64,000 nt of DNA, taken from contig NZ_JACHIO010000001.1 of assembly GCF_014203225.1 (NCBI RefSeq), positions 186,001-250,000 on the forward strand, read 5' to 3'. Positions 43,511 through 54,000 of the stretch are shown here, piece after piece (within the stretch, counting starts at the first letter, position 1; each line of letters opens with the position of its first letter). A program made the position numbers and the translations under genes. The notes under the pieces are model-generated. The model saw nothing but the letters and a program-made list of their open reading frames with translations. It ran no database searches and was not told where the DNA came from. Source of the DNA: Granulicella mallensis (GTDB lineage Bacteria; Acidobacteriota; Terriglobia; Terriglobales; Acidobacteriaceae).

Positions 43511-45931
43511 ATGACCAACCTTATGGACAGACGAGTTTTCCTCCAACGGACGGGCACACTGCTGGCAGCCTCGACGCTGCCGGGCATTTCAGCTTTCGCC
43601 GAGGAGAAGCCCACAGCGGGCGGACGATTGGTTCTCCCCATCAACCGTGGCTGGCGATATCACCCCAGCAAAGTCGCTGGAGCCGAAGCCCCGGAGTTCG
43701 ATGACTCTGTCTTCGAAGAGGTGGTGATTCCGCACACGAACATCAGCCTTCCCTGGCACAGCTTCAACGATAAAGACTACGAGTTCATCTCAACCTATCG
43801 GCGCCGCTTCAGAACGCCGTCCAACACGCAGGGCAAACGCATCTTCGTGGACTTCGAAGGTGTCATGACTGCCTCGACGGTGTGGATCAACGGCATCCCG
43901 CTCGGCGAATACAAGGGTGGCTTCACGCCGTTTTCCTTCGAGCTGACACCACACCTGCGTAAGGACCGGGAAAATGTCCTGACCGTGCAGGTGGATTCAA
44001 CGGAGCGAAGCGATATCCCACCGTTCGGTTACGAGATCGACTACATGACCTTCGGCGGCATCTACCGCGAGGTCTCCCTGCGCGTAGTGCCCGCTCTCTA
44101 TCTCGACAATATCTTTGCGCACCCGAAAGATGTGCTGAGTGGCAAGCCGGCGCTCGACGTGGACTGCTTCCTCGCCGGCATCGCCCCTCACGGAGATCTC
44201 GTGCTCGAAGCAGAACTGTTGGACGGCGAACGCTCTCTCGCAAAGGCGAGCCGATCCTTCAGAGTGTCGTCTGCCAGCGATCCTGACGTAGCGGATGATC
44301 CTGCCACGAGCGCTCCTGTTTACCTGAGCACGGAGACGGTAAACGATCCCGGAAAGCAGACGATCTCGTTCAAAGAGATCGAGGGAATCAAGCTTTGGGA
44401 TCTGGCGAGCCCGAATCTCTATACAGTCCGTGTGCGTCTCTTGCGCGCTGGAAGTGTCATCGATGAAGACACTCGCCGGATCGGCTTCCGCGAGGCGATC
44501 TTCACCGATCACGGCTTCTCACTGAACGGAAAGATCGTTAAGCTACGCGGCCTTGATCGCCACCAAACCTTTCCCTTCGCCGGTCAGGCCATGCCCGCCA
44601 GGGTCCAACGCCAGGATGCGAAGATCCTTCGCTACAACCTGCACTGCAACATCGTACGAACCTCTCATTATCCGCAGTCGCGCCACTTCCTGGATTGCTG
44701 TGACGAGATCGGCCTGCTTGTGCTCGAAGAGATTCCAGGCTGGCAGCACATCGGCCCCGAGCCATGGAAGCTCCTCGCCATCGACAACGTTGGACGCATG
44801 GTGCGGCGAGACTGGAACCATCCGGCCATCATTCTCTGGGGCGTGCGCATCAACGAGTCTCCAGACGACCACAGCTTCTATACCCGCACCAATGCACTCG
44901 CACACGCACTCGATACGACGCGGCAGACAGGCGGCATCCGCAACTTCAAGGAATCGGAGCTTCTGGAAGATGTCTTCACAATCAATGATTTCGGCTTCCC
45001 TCTCAGAAAACCGAACTATCCCCGCTATCTCAACACCGAATTCGTCGGCCACACGTTCCCGACCAAAACAACGGACGACGATGAGCGGCAGCGCGAACAC
45101 ACGCTGCGTCATGCTCGTATCCATAATCAACTCGCCTCCGATCCGCAATACGCGGGCGGCATCGGTTGGTGCGCCTTCGACTACAACACCCACGCCAACT
45201 TCGGCGCGGGCGACCGCATCTGCTATCACGGCGTTACAGACATCTTCCGCGAGCCCAAGCCCGCCGCTGGCTTCTACAAATCGCAGTGCGATCCGTCAGA
45301 AGAGATCGTACTCGAGCCTGCCTTCCACTGGGCCAACAGCGACGAATCGACCTCCTTCACAGAGGCCCTCGTCTGTTCGAACTGCGACCACCTGAAGTTT
45401 TACCAACGCAGCAACAGCCTGGCGGACAACCCATGGGAGTTGATCGCCGAACTCGATCCGGACCGTGCGAATTTTCAATATCTGAAGTATCCGCCATTCG
45501 TTCTCGACCGGACGAAATTGCAGAAGCCTCACCGGCATGTCTGGGGCGATCTCAGGATCGATGGCTATTTGCAGGGCAAGCAGGTCGCATCAAAAACCCT
45601 GTCCGGGCTTGGCGTCGACCAGAAGTTCTCCCTGCTCCCAGACGATACGGCGCTCCATGCCGACGGAGCCGACACCACGCGAGTTGTCCTGCGGGTCACG
45701 GACGAGTTCGGAGCCATACGGACCTATGCCAACGATCCCATCGTCTTCAAACTCGAAGGGCCTGCGAGCCTGATCGGAGACAACCCCTTCGGTTTGATCG
45801 GTGGAACCGGCGCGGTTTGGGTTCGCGCGAAGACACAGGCAGGCAGCGTCCGGCTGACCGCGACGCATCCTCGGCTGGGCTCTCAGACAATTGAGTTTCA
45901 TCTCACCGCTGTTCCACCAGAACTGGTCTAG
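43511..45931 (+). CDS. GH2-family glycosidase, Tat-exported
   Basis: An 806-residue GH2 enzyme with a twin-arginine leader (MDRRVFLQRTGTLLAAST; the preceding four residues may be untranslated, with ATG 43523 as start). The jelly-roll includes INRGWRYHPSK, VIPHTNISLPWH and VWINGIPLGEYKGG. The barrel has LRGLDRHQTFPF, NIVRTSHYPQSRHFLD, acid/base Glu in WGVRINESPDD and nucleophile Glu in RYLNTEFVGH. A C-terminal Ig-like DUF4982-type segment follows. Compared with the GH2 at 37620 it is a different subfamily with a Cys-rich DCCDEIGLLVLEEIPGW loop. Substrate probably a beta-galactoside or beta-glucuronide. It leads an operon with VOC, GlcG-like and MFS genes. Confidence 0.88.
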   Translation: MTNLMDRRVFLQRTGTLLAASTLPGISAFAEEKPTAGGRLVLPINRGWRYHPSKVAGAEAPEFDDSVFEEVVIPHTNISLPWHSFNDKDYEFISTYRRRFRTPSNTQGKRIFVDFEGVMTASTVWINGIPLGEYKGGFTPFSFELTPHLRKDRENVLTVQVDSTERSDIPPFGYEIDYMTFGGIYREVSLRVVPALYLDNIFAHPKDVLSGKPALDVDCFLAGIAPHGDLVLEAELLDGERSLAKASRSFRVSSASDPDVADDPATSAPVYLSTETVNDPGKQTISFKEIEGIKLWDLASPNLYTVRVRLLRAGSVIDEDTRRIGFREAIFTDHGFSLNGKIVKLRGLDRHQTFPFAGQAMPARVQRQDAKILRYNLHCNIVRTSHYPQSRHFLDCCDEIGLLVLEEIPGWQHIGPEPWKLLAIDNVGRMVRRDWNHPAIILWGVRINESPDDHSFYTRTNALAHALDTTRQTGGIRNFKESELLEDVFTINDFGFPLRKPNYPRYLNTEFVGHTFPTKTTDDDERQREHTLRHARIHNQLASDPQYAGGIGWCAFDYNTHANFGAGDRICYHGVTDIFREPKPAAGFYKSQCDPSEEIVLEPAFHWANSDESTSFTEALVCSNCDHLKFYQRSNSLADNPWELIAELDPDRANFQYLKYPPFVLDRTKLQKPHRHVWGDLRIDGYLQGKQVASKTLSGLGVDQKFSLLPDDTALHADGADTTRVVLRVTDEFGAIRTYANDPIVFKLEGPASLIGDNPFGLIGGTGAVWVRAKTQAGSVRLTATHPRLGSQTIEFHLTAVPPELV

Positions 45932-45940
45932 GAGACCTGC

Positions 45941-46906
45941 ATGATCAAGGTCAAGATGCGTGCTGTCAGGAAGACGTATTGGCGTAGCGTAGGTTCTCTG
46001 CTCGCGGTGTTCCCTCTTCTACTGGGGGGAGCGGCATTCGCCCAGCAGACGCCGGCCATCACGGGCATCTCGCATGTGACGTTCTATGCCGAAGACATCC
46101 CGCATTCACGTCAGTTCTACGCTGATCTGCTCGGCTGGCAGCCTGTACCTGCGACTGGATCGGAACCCGGCCTCCGCTTCTATGCGAACCATGCGCAATA
46201 CGTCGAGCTGGCGCCGCCGCCTGTACCGGGACAGGCGCACAGGCTTGATCTTGTAGCCTTCGCGACCAACGACGCAGAGGGTCTGCGGCGGCTTCTTGCC
46301 CGCAAAGGTGAAGAGGTCCCTCTTTCGGTGACCGTCGGGCGGGATGGGAGCCGCAGCTTCAGGGTGCATGACCCCGAAGGCAACCTGGTCGAATTTACGC
46401 AGCAGGGACGACGCGTTCTCTCGCCATCGCCCGCGGCACTCGCGCGCCGCCTGAGCACACACATCATGCACGCGGGATATGTCGTACACGACCGCGCCGC
46501 GCTAGACCGCTTCTATAAAGACGAGCTAGGATTTCACCTGTACTGGCAGGGAGGCGCCAAAGCGGGAGATGTGGACTGGGTCATGATGCAGGTGCCCAAC
46601 GGCACCGATTGGATCGAATACATGCTGAACCTGCCGGCCAATCCTCCCCATGCGCAGCTTGGCAACGCAGACCATATCGCCCCCGGCGTGGTGAGCGTAG
46701 CGGAGCTGCAGAAGCGACTGGAACAGCGCGGATGGAAACCTGCCGCCGGTAAAAATCCGCAGGTGCTGGGAGTCGACGGCAAGCTGCAGCTCGACCTCAT
46801 TGATCCTGATGACACGCGGATCGAGTTTATGGAGTTCGCGCCCGTCAAAGCGCCCTGCTGCTCGCCTTATACAGGCAAGCAACCAGCCCCCTCGGATGCA
46901 TGGTAA
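45941..46906 (+). CDS. Exported VOC (glyoxalase/dioxygenase fold) protein
   Basis: A 321-residue protein with a signal peptide (LLAVFPLLLGGAAFAQ) and two VOC modules: the first from GISHVTFYAEDIPHSRQFY to HDPEGNLVEFT, the second from IMHAGYVVHDRAALDRFY to DLIDPDDTRIEFME. His and Glu residues at the paired positions suggest a metal centre. VOC proteins include glyoxalases, dioxygenases and resistance proteins; an exported tandem VOC protein of this kind has no assigned role. AGGAG is six bases before the ATG and the gene is ten bases after the GH2 stop. Confidence 0.82.
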   Translation: MIKVKMRAVRKTYWRSVGSLLAVFPLLLGGAAFAQQTPAITGISHVTFYAEDIPHSRQFYADLLGWQPVPATGSEPGLRFYANHAQYVELAPPPVPGQAHRLDLVAFATNDAEGLRRLLARKGEEVPLSVTVGRDGSRSFRVHDPEGNLVEFTQQGRRVLSPSPAALARRLSTHIMHAGYVVHDRAALDRFYKDELGFHLYWQGGAKAGDVDWVMMQVPNGTDWIEYMLNLPANPPHAQLGNADHIAPGVVSVAELQKRLEQRGWKPAAGKNPQVLGVDGKLQLDLIDPDDTRIEFMEFAPVKAPCCSPYTGKQPAPSDAW

Positions 46907-46932
46907 GCGAGACTTTTCAACTCGGAGGAAAG

Positions 46933-47442
46933 ATGAAGCGATACATAGTTGCACTACTGGTGGCGTCTCTGCTCTCGCCTGCACTCCTTGTCGCACAGAC
47001 CAGCCCAGACACCTCGCAGACCGCAAAGGCATCGAGCGGCTTCGACGTAGTTGCCGATCAGGCGCTTGCGGCCATGAAGGCGAAGGCGCAGACGATGGGT
47101 ATCGGTGGAGTTGCGGTAGTGGCGTACTTCGAGGGTGACACAATCCAGGCATGGAGCTCGAAGATGATCGTGGTAGGCCGGTATAAGGACCTCCCGACAG
47201 CAACCGACAAAGGTTCAAATCTGCTGGGCATCGCCTATGCCAAGGCCTCCGAGATGGCCGATACGCTCAAAGACAGCGGAAGCGGAATCAGGCCACCCAT
47301 GACCGGCGAGTTCGGCTGGAATGGCGGTGTCATCGCACGCGGTAAAACGGGTTATGTCATCGCTGCCTTCAGCGGGGGCAAATCCGACGACGATGTGCAG
47401 ATCTCGCGTGAGGGTTTGTCGAAGCTCAAGGCGAAACTTTAG
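46933..47442 (+). CDS. Exported GlcG/HbpS-like heme-binding-fold protein
   Basis: Start ATG 46933 has GGAGG four bases upstream. The 169-residue protein has a signal peptide (YIVALLVASLLSPALLVAQ) and a GlcG/HbpS (DUF336) type core: ADQALAAMKAKAQTMGIGGVAVVAY near residue 45 (split helix and strand) and FGWNGGVIARGKTGYVIAAFSGG. HbpS binds heme and senses redox state; GlcG is of unknown function. The family call is moderate because parts are diverged. It is the third gene of the GH2/VOC operon. Confidence 0.7.
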   Translation: MKRYIVALLVASLLSPALLVAQTSPDTSQTAKASSGFDVVADQALAAMKAKAQTMGIGGVAVVAYFEGDTIQAWSSKMIVVGRYKDLPTATDKGSNLLGIAYAKASEMADTLKDSGSGIRPPMTGEFGWNGGVIARGKTGYVIAAFSGGKSDDDVQISREGLSKLKAKL

Positions 47443-47530
47443 TGGGGTTCATGAGCGTCCATACGTCTCGTGCAACTGAAAGCCGGAACGATCTCTGACA
47501 ACCCTCCCGAACTCGCATCGCCAAGGCCGG

Positions 47531-48799
47531 TTGCCACGGCACCGTTGGAGCATCGCGTGTCTCCTTGGTTTTGGAGTTCTCGTCAACTACTTTGACCGGG
47601 TAAATCTTTCGGTCTCCCACGCTGCGCTTTACGCCACCTTTGGTATTTCAAACATCACCTTTGGCTATCTCTCCGGGGCCTACAACTGGACGTATGCGAT
47701 GTGCCAGTTGCCGGTAGGAGTTCTTCTCGATCGCTTTGGCGTGCGGCGTGTAGGGCGCATCAGCACGCTGCTTTGGAGCATAGCCTCCTTCGGTGCGGCA
47801 GTGACACCAAGCATCCCGGGGTTCTTTGCAGCGCGACTGCTTCTCGGCGTGGGCGAATCACCCACCTTCCCGGCGAATGCCAAGGCCATCGGCCTTTGGT
47901 TTCCCTCCAAAGAGAGAAGCTTTGCCACCTCCATCTTCGATGCCTCCGCCAAACTCGCCTCAGCTATCGGTGTGCCTCTCATTGGTGTCCTTCTACTGAA
48001 GTTCGGCTGGCGGTAGAGCTTCGCCGCAACCGGCCTGGTCAGCCTGCTTTATTTCGCGCTGTTCTCAAAGATCTATCGCGATCCCAACGACGAACCTGCG
48101 CTGACCGAGAGCGAGCGGCAATACATCGCGGAAGACTTACAAATCAATTCTGCGCATGAGCCAGAGCCAGCAAAAGCATCACTGGGCTATCTGATTCGAC
48201 AGCGCAAGGTGCTGGGGATGGCGATCGGTTTCGGAGCCTATAACTACGTCTTCTATCTCTTGCTCACATGGCTGCCCAGCTATCTCTCCGCGGCTCTGCA
48301 TATCGATCTGCTGCACTCCTTTCTGTACACCAGCGTGCCCTGGCTATTCGCTACATTTACCGATCTGATAGCGGGCCTGGTGTCGGACGCACTCATCCAG
48401 CGTGGATGGAACGCCAGCCGCGTACGCAAGACAGTTCTCGTCTGCGGTACCACCTTCGGGCTTGGCATTCTCGGTGCGGCTCACGCGCATACAGCCGTTC
48501 GTGCGCTGATCTGGATCAGCATCTCCATCGGCGGACTGGCCGCAGCCTCACCGATCGGCTGGTCAATCCCATCGATGATCGCTCCGCGCGGCAGTGTTGG
48601 AACTGTAGGCGGCATCATCAATCTATCGAATCAGCTCTCCGGAATTGCCGCTCCAATCATCACAGGCTACGTTGTTGCCGAAACAAAATCTTATTCATGG
48701 GCATTTGGCATCTCTGCGATTTATTTGCTCATAGGAATCGGCAGCTATCTCTTCCTTCTTGGCAAGATCGAACAGATCGCGCCGGAGCCTGCTGTCTAA
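47531..48799 (+). pseudogene. MFS sugar-acid transporter disrupted by an amber codon
   Basis: The reading frame encodes an anion:cation-symporter-type MFS protein (hexuronate/tartrate-like). LVNYFDRVNLSVSHAAL is transmembrane helix 1 and DRFGVRRVGRIS the loop between helices 2 and 3; GVGESPTFPANAKA is helix 4. The middle motif reads LKFGWR-stop-SFAATG: TAG at 48014-48016 replaces the Trp codon TGG of the family motif GWRWSF, codon 162. The same frame then continues intact for 261 residues to the normal C-terminus. No ATG is visible at the 5' end (TTG at 47531 is assumed), so the start may also be damaged. Unless the amber codon is read through, only a 161-residue N-terminal fragment is made. 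It ends the GH2/VOC/GlcG operon. Confidence 0.85.
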
Positions 48800-48830
48800 A
48801 GCAACCTTAGTTTGTTGAGGAATGATGGCT

Positions 48831-49093
48831 CCTGTTCAGCACAGCGCGAAGCGCAAACCGTGACGCTTTAGCGTCGCGGTACGGAGGAGCCGTAGCCTTT
48901 AGGCTACGGAATCAAGGGCAGGTGAGAATTGGGCTTTAGCCCCGGGCCTTTTGTTCGCAGCCGAAAGAAGGCTCGGGCCTAAAGGCCACATCTTTGCCAA
49001 GCCTCTATTTCCGTAGCCTAAAGGCTACGGCTCCCTCCGCCTACCTGACGCTAAAGCGTCAACGAACGCGCTTCGCGCCATTTTGATAACAGG
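48831..49093. repeat. Composite palindromic interspersed element, copy A (263 bp)
   Basis: The element begins CCTGTTCAGCACAG and ends AACAGG. Six small hairpins occur in mirror order: GACGC-TTTA-GCGTC (48862-48875), a CCGTAGCC stem with TTTA loop (48890-48909), GGGC-TTTA-GCCC (48931-48942), then GGCC-TAAA-GGCC (48976-48987), a CCGTAGCC stem with TAAA loop (49011-49030) and GACGC-TAAA-GCGTC (49047-49060). Outer arms GCGCGAAGCGC (48844-48854) and GCGCTTCGCGC (49068-49078) also pair, so the whole unit is one large imperfect palindrome. It has no ORF and sits between convergent gene ends. A second copy is at 54749. Confidence 0.85.
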
Positions 49094-49118
49094 CGTTAGA
49101 GCAAGAGAAATGAGTAGC

Positions 49119-49925
49119 TCAGTCGATATCCAATTTGGCTGGTAGCTGCACACTGGCACGGGTAGACCCAGTAGAAATTCCACCGTCGACCAGAAGCGTC
49201 TGTCCTGTCACGTAACGACTTGCCTCGGAGGCCAGAAAGACGATAGCCCCATCCAGATCGTGCGGCTCTCCCGGGCGCTTCAATGGAATGCGATCGATCA
49301 GGTAATCGACCCACTCCTGGTTCTCATACAGCACCTTGTTCTGCGCGGTCTGAAACCAGCCGGGAGCCAGGCAGTTTACCGTGATGCCGTATCGTCCCCA
49401 GTCGTCGGCCAGGCTCATCGTAAGCTGTCGAATGCCGCCGCGGCTCGCCCCATAGGGTGCCAGCCCCGCATAGCCGAACACGCTTGTCACCGAGCCAATA
49501 TTGACGATCCGCCCATAGCCGTGCGGCACCATCTGTTTCGCAATCTGCTGCGCGACAAAAAAACTTCCCCTCAGATTGGTCTCCAGGATCAGGTTCCAAT
49601 CCTCCCAGGTAACCTCCAACGCCGGCTTCCGCACATTGCATCCCGCATTGTTGACGAGGATGTGAACCTGTCCCAGCGCCTCCACCGAGGCGGCCATCGC
49701 CTCGATGCTGCCCTGGTCTCGCACATCAAGCTCAAGCGGAATGACTTTTCTTCCCAAACCCTCGATCTCCGCTACAAACGGCAGCAGATCGTCCTTGCGT
49801 CGGCTGGTAACAATAAGATCCGCACCTGCCTTGGCCAGCGCGCGACCGAAGTACTGTCCCAACCCTCGGCTTGCTCCAGTAATCAGTGCAACCTGTCCAG
49901 TGAGATCGAAGAGAGTAGAGGTCAT
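49119..49925 (-). CDS. SDR-family dehydrogenase (gluconate 5-dehydrogenase-like)
   Basis: A 268-residue short-chain dehydrogenase: TGASRGLG cofactor loop (residues 17-24), LVNNAG near 90, catalytic Ser in NIGSVTS near 145, and C-terminal YVTGQTLLVDGG. The catalytic motif reads YGASR (near 158-162), with Arg where nearly all SDRs have Lys. The stretch following it (GGIRQLTMSLADDWGRYG) is long and clean, so this is not a sequencing artefact of a decayed gene. The family oxidises sugar acids or alditols at a ring-distal carbon. It overlaps the upstream zinc alcohol dehydrogenase gene by four bases (ATGA). Confidence 0.87.
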   Translation of the reverse strand: MTSTLFDLTGQVALITGASRGLGQYFGRALAKAGADLIVTSRRKDDLLPFVAEIEGLGRKVIPLELDVRDQGSIEAMAASVEALGQVHILVNNAGCNVRKPALEVTWEDWNLILETNLRGSFFVAQQIAKQMVPHGYGRIVNIGSVTSVFGYAGLAPYGASRGGIRQLTMSLADDWGRYGITVNCLAPGWFQTAQNKVLYENQEWVDYLIDRIPLKRPGEPHDLDGAIVFLASEASRYVTGQTLLVDGGISTGSTRASVQLPAKLDID

Positions 49926-50983
49926 CGCGCCCTTTCTGTCGAAGAATCGCTACGCGGGTCCAGTACGATCTTCATCAGGTTCGGCTCACGCGCATGGAGC
50001 CGTTCGAACCACGAAGCTCCGTCTCTTAGAGGCGCAACCGCCGTAATCAAGGATGCAACCTTGATCTCGTTCTTTGCAATCAGCTCCATCGCTTGCGGAT
50101 ACTCCCCCGCTGAAGCACACGATCCCTGGAGACGAATCTGTCGCGACACCACCTTCTGCAGCGGCAAAGTAACCTGCGGAGAGATATTACCAACCAGCGT
50201 TACCGTGCCACCCTTGCGGACGCTATCGATGCCCGCGGCGATCGTCTCGTCGCGACCCACGGCTTCCAGCACTACATCCACGCCCCGGCCATCGGTTCTC
50301 CGCAGAATCTCTTCTACCAGTGCGGCGCCGGACGCAAGAAGTGTCTCATCCGCGCCCAACTCCTCCGCCAGTTTCAGCCGCGTCTTGTCTACGTCTGAGA
50401 TGTACACACGCGAGGCACCGGCCGCACGCGCAGCCTGCAACAGCAGGAGACCGATCATACCGGCACCAATAACCAGCACGACCTCTTGTCCTTTCAATTC
50501 CGACACCGCTACCCCATGCAGCGCCACCGACACCGCCTCCAGCATCGCGGCCTCTGGAAACGACAGGTTATCCGGAAGCCGGTACGCCACGCGCGCCGGC
50601 ACAGTCAGAAGCTCCGCAAAGGCTCCAGCACGGCGATACTCACCGCAGGAGACACCAATCACTTGTCTGTTGTCGCAGAGATTTACCTGGCCCAGCAGGC
50701 AGTAATCACAGGCTCCGCAAAAGACTGTCGAATCAAACGTCACGCGGTCCCCCGGAGCAAATCCGCTGACCTCAGCACCAACCGCAGCCACAACGCCCGC
50801 AGCCTCATGTCCCATCACAATCGGCGGAATTCGACGGCCCGTCGATCCGTCATAACCATGCACATCGCTGCCGCAGATACCGCAGGCTGCAACCTGAATC
50901 AGAAGCTCATCTGGCCCCGGAGTGGGGTCAGGCAAATCCTGTATCGCCAGATGGTTGTACTCGGAGAGAAGCAAAGCTTTCAT
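49922..50983 (-). CDS. Zinc-dependent alcohol/sorbitol-type dehydrogenase
   Basis: A 353-residue medium-chain dehydrogenase. Catalytic-zinc ligands are Cys and His/Glu in ACGICGSDVHGYDG (residues 33-46) and MGHEAAG (57-63); structural-zinc cysteines are in FCGACDYCLLGQVNLC (89-104); the NAD-binding loop is VIGAGMIGLLLLQ (170-182), followed by SDVDK where Asp suggests NAD preference. It is close to galactitol-1-phosphate/L-threonine/sorbitol dehydrogenases. With the overlapping SDR gene it forms a two-gene operon that could oxidise and reduce an alditol or sugar acid in sequence; substrate unknown. Confidence 0.9.
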   Translation of the reverse strand: MKALLLSEYNHLAIQDLPDPTPGPDELLIQVAACGICGSDVHGYDGSTGRRIPPIVMGHEAAGVVAAVGAEVSGFAPGDRVTFDSTVFCGACDYCLLGQVNLCDNRQVIGVSCGEYRRAGAFAELLTVPARVAYRLPDNLSFPEAAMLEAVSVALHGVAVSELKGQEVVLVIGAGMIGLLLLQAARAAGASRVYISDVDKTRLKLAEELGADETLLASGAALVEEILRRTDGRGVDVVLEAVGRDETIAAGIDSVRKGGTVTLVGNISPQVTLPLQKVVSRQIRLQGSCASAGEYPQAMELIAKNEIKVASLITAVAPLRDGASWFERLHAREPNLMKIVLDPRSDSSTERAR

Positions 50984-51040
50984 AGGAATATGATCTCAGT
51001 TCCTTCCATCTCGATGCCTGAGTGCCGTGAGTTTTACCTA

Positions 51041-51080
51041 CCGGAAAAGAAAGCAGCCCGGACCATACTGGCCCGGACTG
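51041..51080 (-). terminator. Intrinsic terminator of the third TonB receptor
   Basis: On the minus strand the arms AGTCCGGGCC (51080-51071) and GGTCCGGGCT (51065-51056) pair fully, two pairs being G-U, around a five-base loop, and are followed by GCTTTCTTTTCC. It lies 17 bases after the receptor stop. Confidence 0.8.
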
Positions 51081-51096
51081 GAAGGTAAAGCTCGAA

Positions 51097-54000
51097 TTAG
51101 AAGGTGAACTTGATGGCTCCCTGTTGTACACGAGCTGGCTCAAAACCGGTGGACGTAATCTGACCTTCCTGTCCGCCCTGATTCACGCCTGTCGCGCTGA
51201 TCTGGTTACTCGAGTTGGGAACGGCAAAAGACGGATGGTTGAAGACATTGAACATCTCCCACCGGAACTGCAGGTTGTACCTCTGGGTGATCTTCCAGTT
51301 CTTGTCGAAGCCCGCATCGCCCCACTGTTGTGAGGGACCCAGGATGAAGTTCTTCGGGGTGTTTCCAAACGTTCCCGGAGCGTTCACCTGGAAGGCATTG
51401 ATGTTGAAGTAATTTTTTGTCCACTGGATATCACTGCCGCGACGAACGTTCAGGTTTTGTCCCGGCGCAAAATCCGCGCGATCCTCATTCTGCAGAGAGC
51501 CGGAGTTGTTATTTCCATTGAGACCGGCGCCGATACCGAAGCCAGGGCCAGACATCCAGGTATAGACGCCGCTTACCTCCCAGCTTCCCAACAACTCCTG
51601 TATCAGCAGATTGTGTCCCCTCAACGCAGGAGAGGTGTAGATAAAGTTACTTACCGACACAATCGGGAAGTTCTGCTGAGAGATGCCACGGTTATACCGA
51701 AGGTTGAAGGGGTTAGGCAGTTGTGGTGTGCCGAAGCTGATATTCGACGAGCTGGCATCGTCCATCGTCTTCGACCAGGTGAGGTTGGACTGGAACTGCA
51801 ATCCGTGGGAGAACTTGCGCTCCAACGAGGCCTGCATCGAGTTATAGCTCGACGTTCCTACGCTGACCGTATCGAGGATCGCGCCGAACGCAGGATACAG
51901 GCTGCGCGTGCCGCCCGTAGCGAAGATTCCAGGGTTCATATCAATGACCGTGGACTGGTGGTAGCTTTCACTACCTACATACGCCAGGGTAAAGACCATG
52001 TTGGCGCCAAAGCCTTGTTGTACTGAGAGATTCCAGCTTTGCGTCGTTCCAAGCTTGAAGTTGGGAGCGATCGTAGCCGGTATCTCCAATCCCGGAGTAA
52101 AGGTCGCGCTTGCTGGCGGTTTCGTGGAGACCGAGGCGAAGGGCGGAAACGGGCTTTGACCGTTCGTCCCGGGAAAGCCCGCCCATGGATTCTGCAGGGA
52201 CAGTGGCACACCAGGTGTATTTCCCTGCGTGGTCGTACCCTGATAGGTAAACGTCGGAGCGAACGGACTGTTATCGGCAGTATGGTTATAGGCCGAGTAG
52301 ATCATCGGAGAAGTGAATAGACCGAAGCCCGCACGGATAGAAGTCTGGGGCAACGACCTGGGCTGCCAGGCAACGCCAAGGCGCGGCTCATAATAGCCAT
52401 AGGTGGTAGCCATCAGGCCGTTGCCGATCCCAGTGTCTCCCGGAAATACAAGCCCGGTCGGAGCATTGGGATAGACGGTGCTTTGCTGACCCGGTACGAA
52501 TGTTGCCGCTCGCCCATTGGCAATCTGCGGTGCGATGTTCGGGTCCCAGCGCAGGCCGGCGGTCAATGTGATATTTGGGCGGAACTTGAATTGCTCCTGT
52601 CCGTAGAAACCTGGCTGCCAACCGGCGACATCCGCAATCTCTCCAGCACCCTGAAAGATGGAATACAGATCGCCGAGAAGGAAGTCGGCAAGCCCATTAT
52701 TTGTATATTGTCCGCTGAAGTTGATCTCCGGCGCGGTCGGGTACTGCGTAGCCTCCTCGGCGAACTGGTGCTGAATATTTACGCCGAACTGGAGAGTATG
52801 CCTTCCCAGTGTCTTGGTGAAGTTGTCATAAAAGCCGTAGGTGGTACGCACTTCCTGAGAAGGTTCGTAGTAGCCAGTTTGGAAACCGCCATCTGAGACC
52901 GTAAAGCCTTCGACGGAGCAGGAGCCAGGGATCTCCTGGACATTGATGTATTTCGACCAGCAGAAGGGCTGCCCCGTGCTGGTCAGGGCTGGGGATCCAT
53001 TATGTGCGGACATCTGGGTCCAGAAGATCGAAGCCACATTAACGGTGCTGGGATTGATGACCCACGTATGACTTAAAGTCTCGTTGAAGTACTGCATCCT
53101 TTCGGCAAACGTATCTCCGTAAGGGGACAGATTGAGCAAGGACAGAATGTTGCCCGGCACATCGCCTGAAGGTTGATTCAGATTATTGACAAAGCTGCTC
53201 ACCGCGATCCGCTGCGAAGGAGAGAGATCGTAGTCGAGTCTGCCGGTACCCTCGTCGTAGTTGTTGATCGTCGCCGCGCTTGTGTAATAGACGCCGCCAT
53301 CCGGCTGTTGCCCCAGGGGCAGCGCTGTCTTGGCGATGGTAATCGCTGTCGCGCTGAAGAGCGCAGGGTTGATCTGGTTAGGAACCCCATTCACCACATG
53401 GAAAGGAGCGGCCAGCGTCTCTTGCCCGTTCGTCGATAGTCCGCTGAAGTCTCCATTGAGCATGGCGGTGGTGGGGGTTTGGGTGAAGTTGGCAGTGGCC
53501 GCAGTCGCGGATCGCGTTGCCTGGTAGTTGATGAAGAAGAACAGCTTATTCTTCAGAACCGGGCCGCCCACATAGCCGCCGTACTGATTGCGGTGCAGGG
53601 GATCTACAGTGTGGCTGAACCAATTCTTGGCGTTGAAGGTCTGGTCGCGCAGGAACTCGAAGATGCCGCCATGGAACTCGTTGGTGCCGGTCTTGGTATT
53701 GATGCTAACCACCGCGCCGGGCGCAAAGCCATAGGCGGCGCTGAAGTTGTTGGTGATGATGCGGAACTCTTCCGTGGCATCGGCGTTAGGGAATGGGGCA
53801 GCCAGACCAAGATAGGTATCCATGTTGGGGACGCCGTTCAACAGGTAATAAGTGCTGCCCTGCCGTCCGCCGCCTGCGGCTGCGCCCGTTTCTGTCGGGA
53901 AAGAGAAGCCGCTCTGGAGGTAGCTGTTGCCAAAACTGGCGTTGATGACACCAGGAGCAAGGAAGACCAGAGACGAGGGATCGCGGCCATTCAGCGGCAA

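Noticed and set aside
45166..45894. Arg-rich 242-codon frame overlapping the GH2 gene
   Set aside because: Same-strand shadow of the GH2 frame with biased composition caused by its GC-rich third positions.
48831..49093. Reading the hairpin array as a CRISPR or as a simple terminator cluster
   Set aside because: There are no regularly spaced identical repeats with unique spacers, and the hairpins lack T tracts; the mirrored layout and second copy fit an interspersed element.
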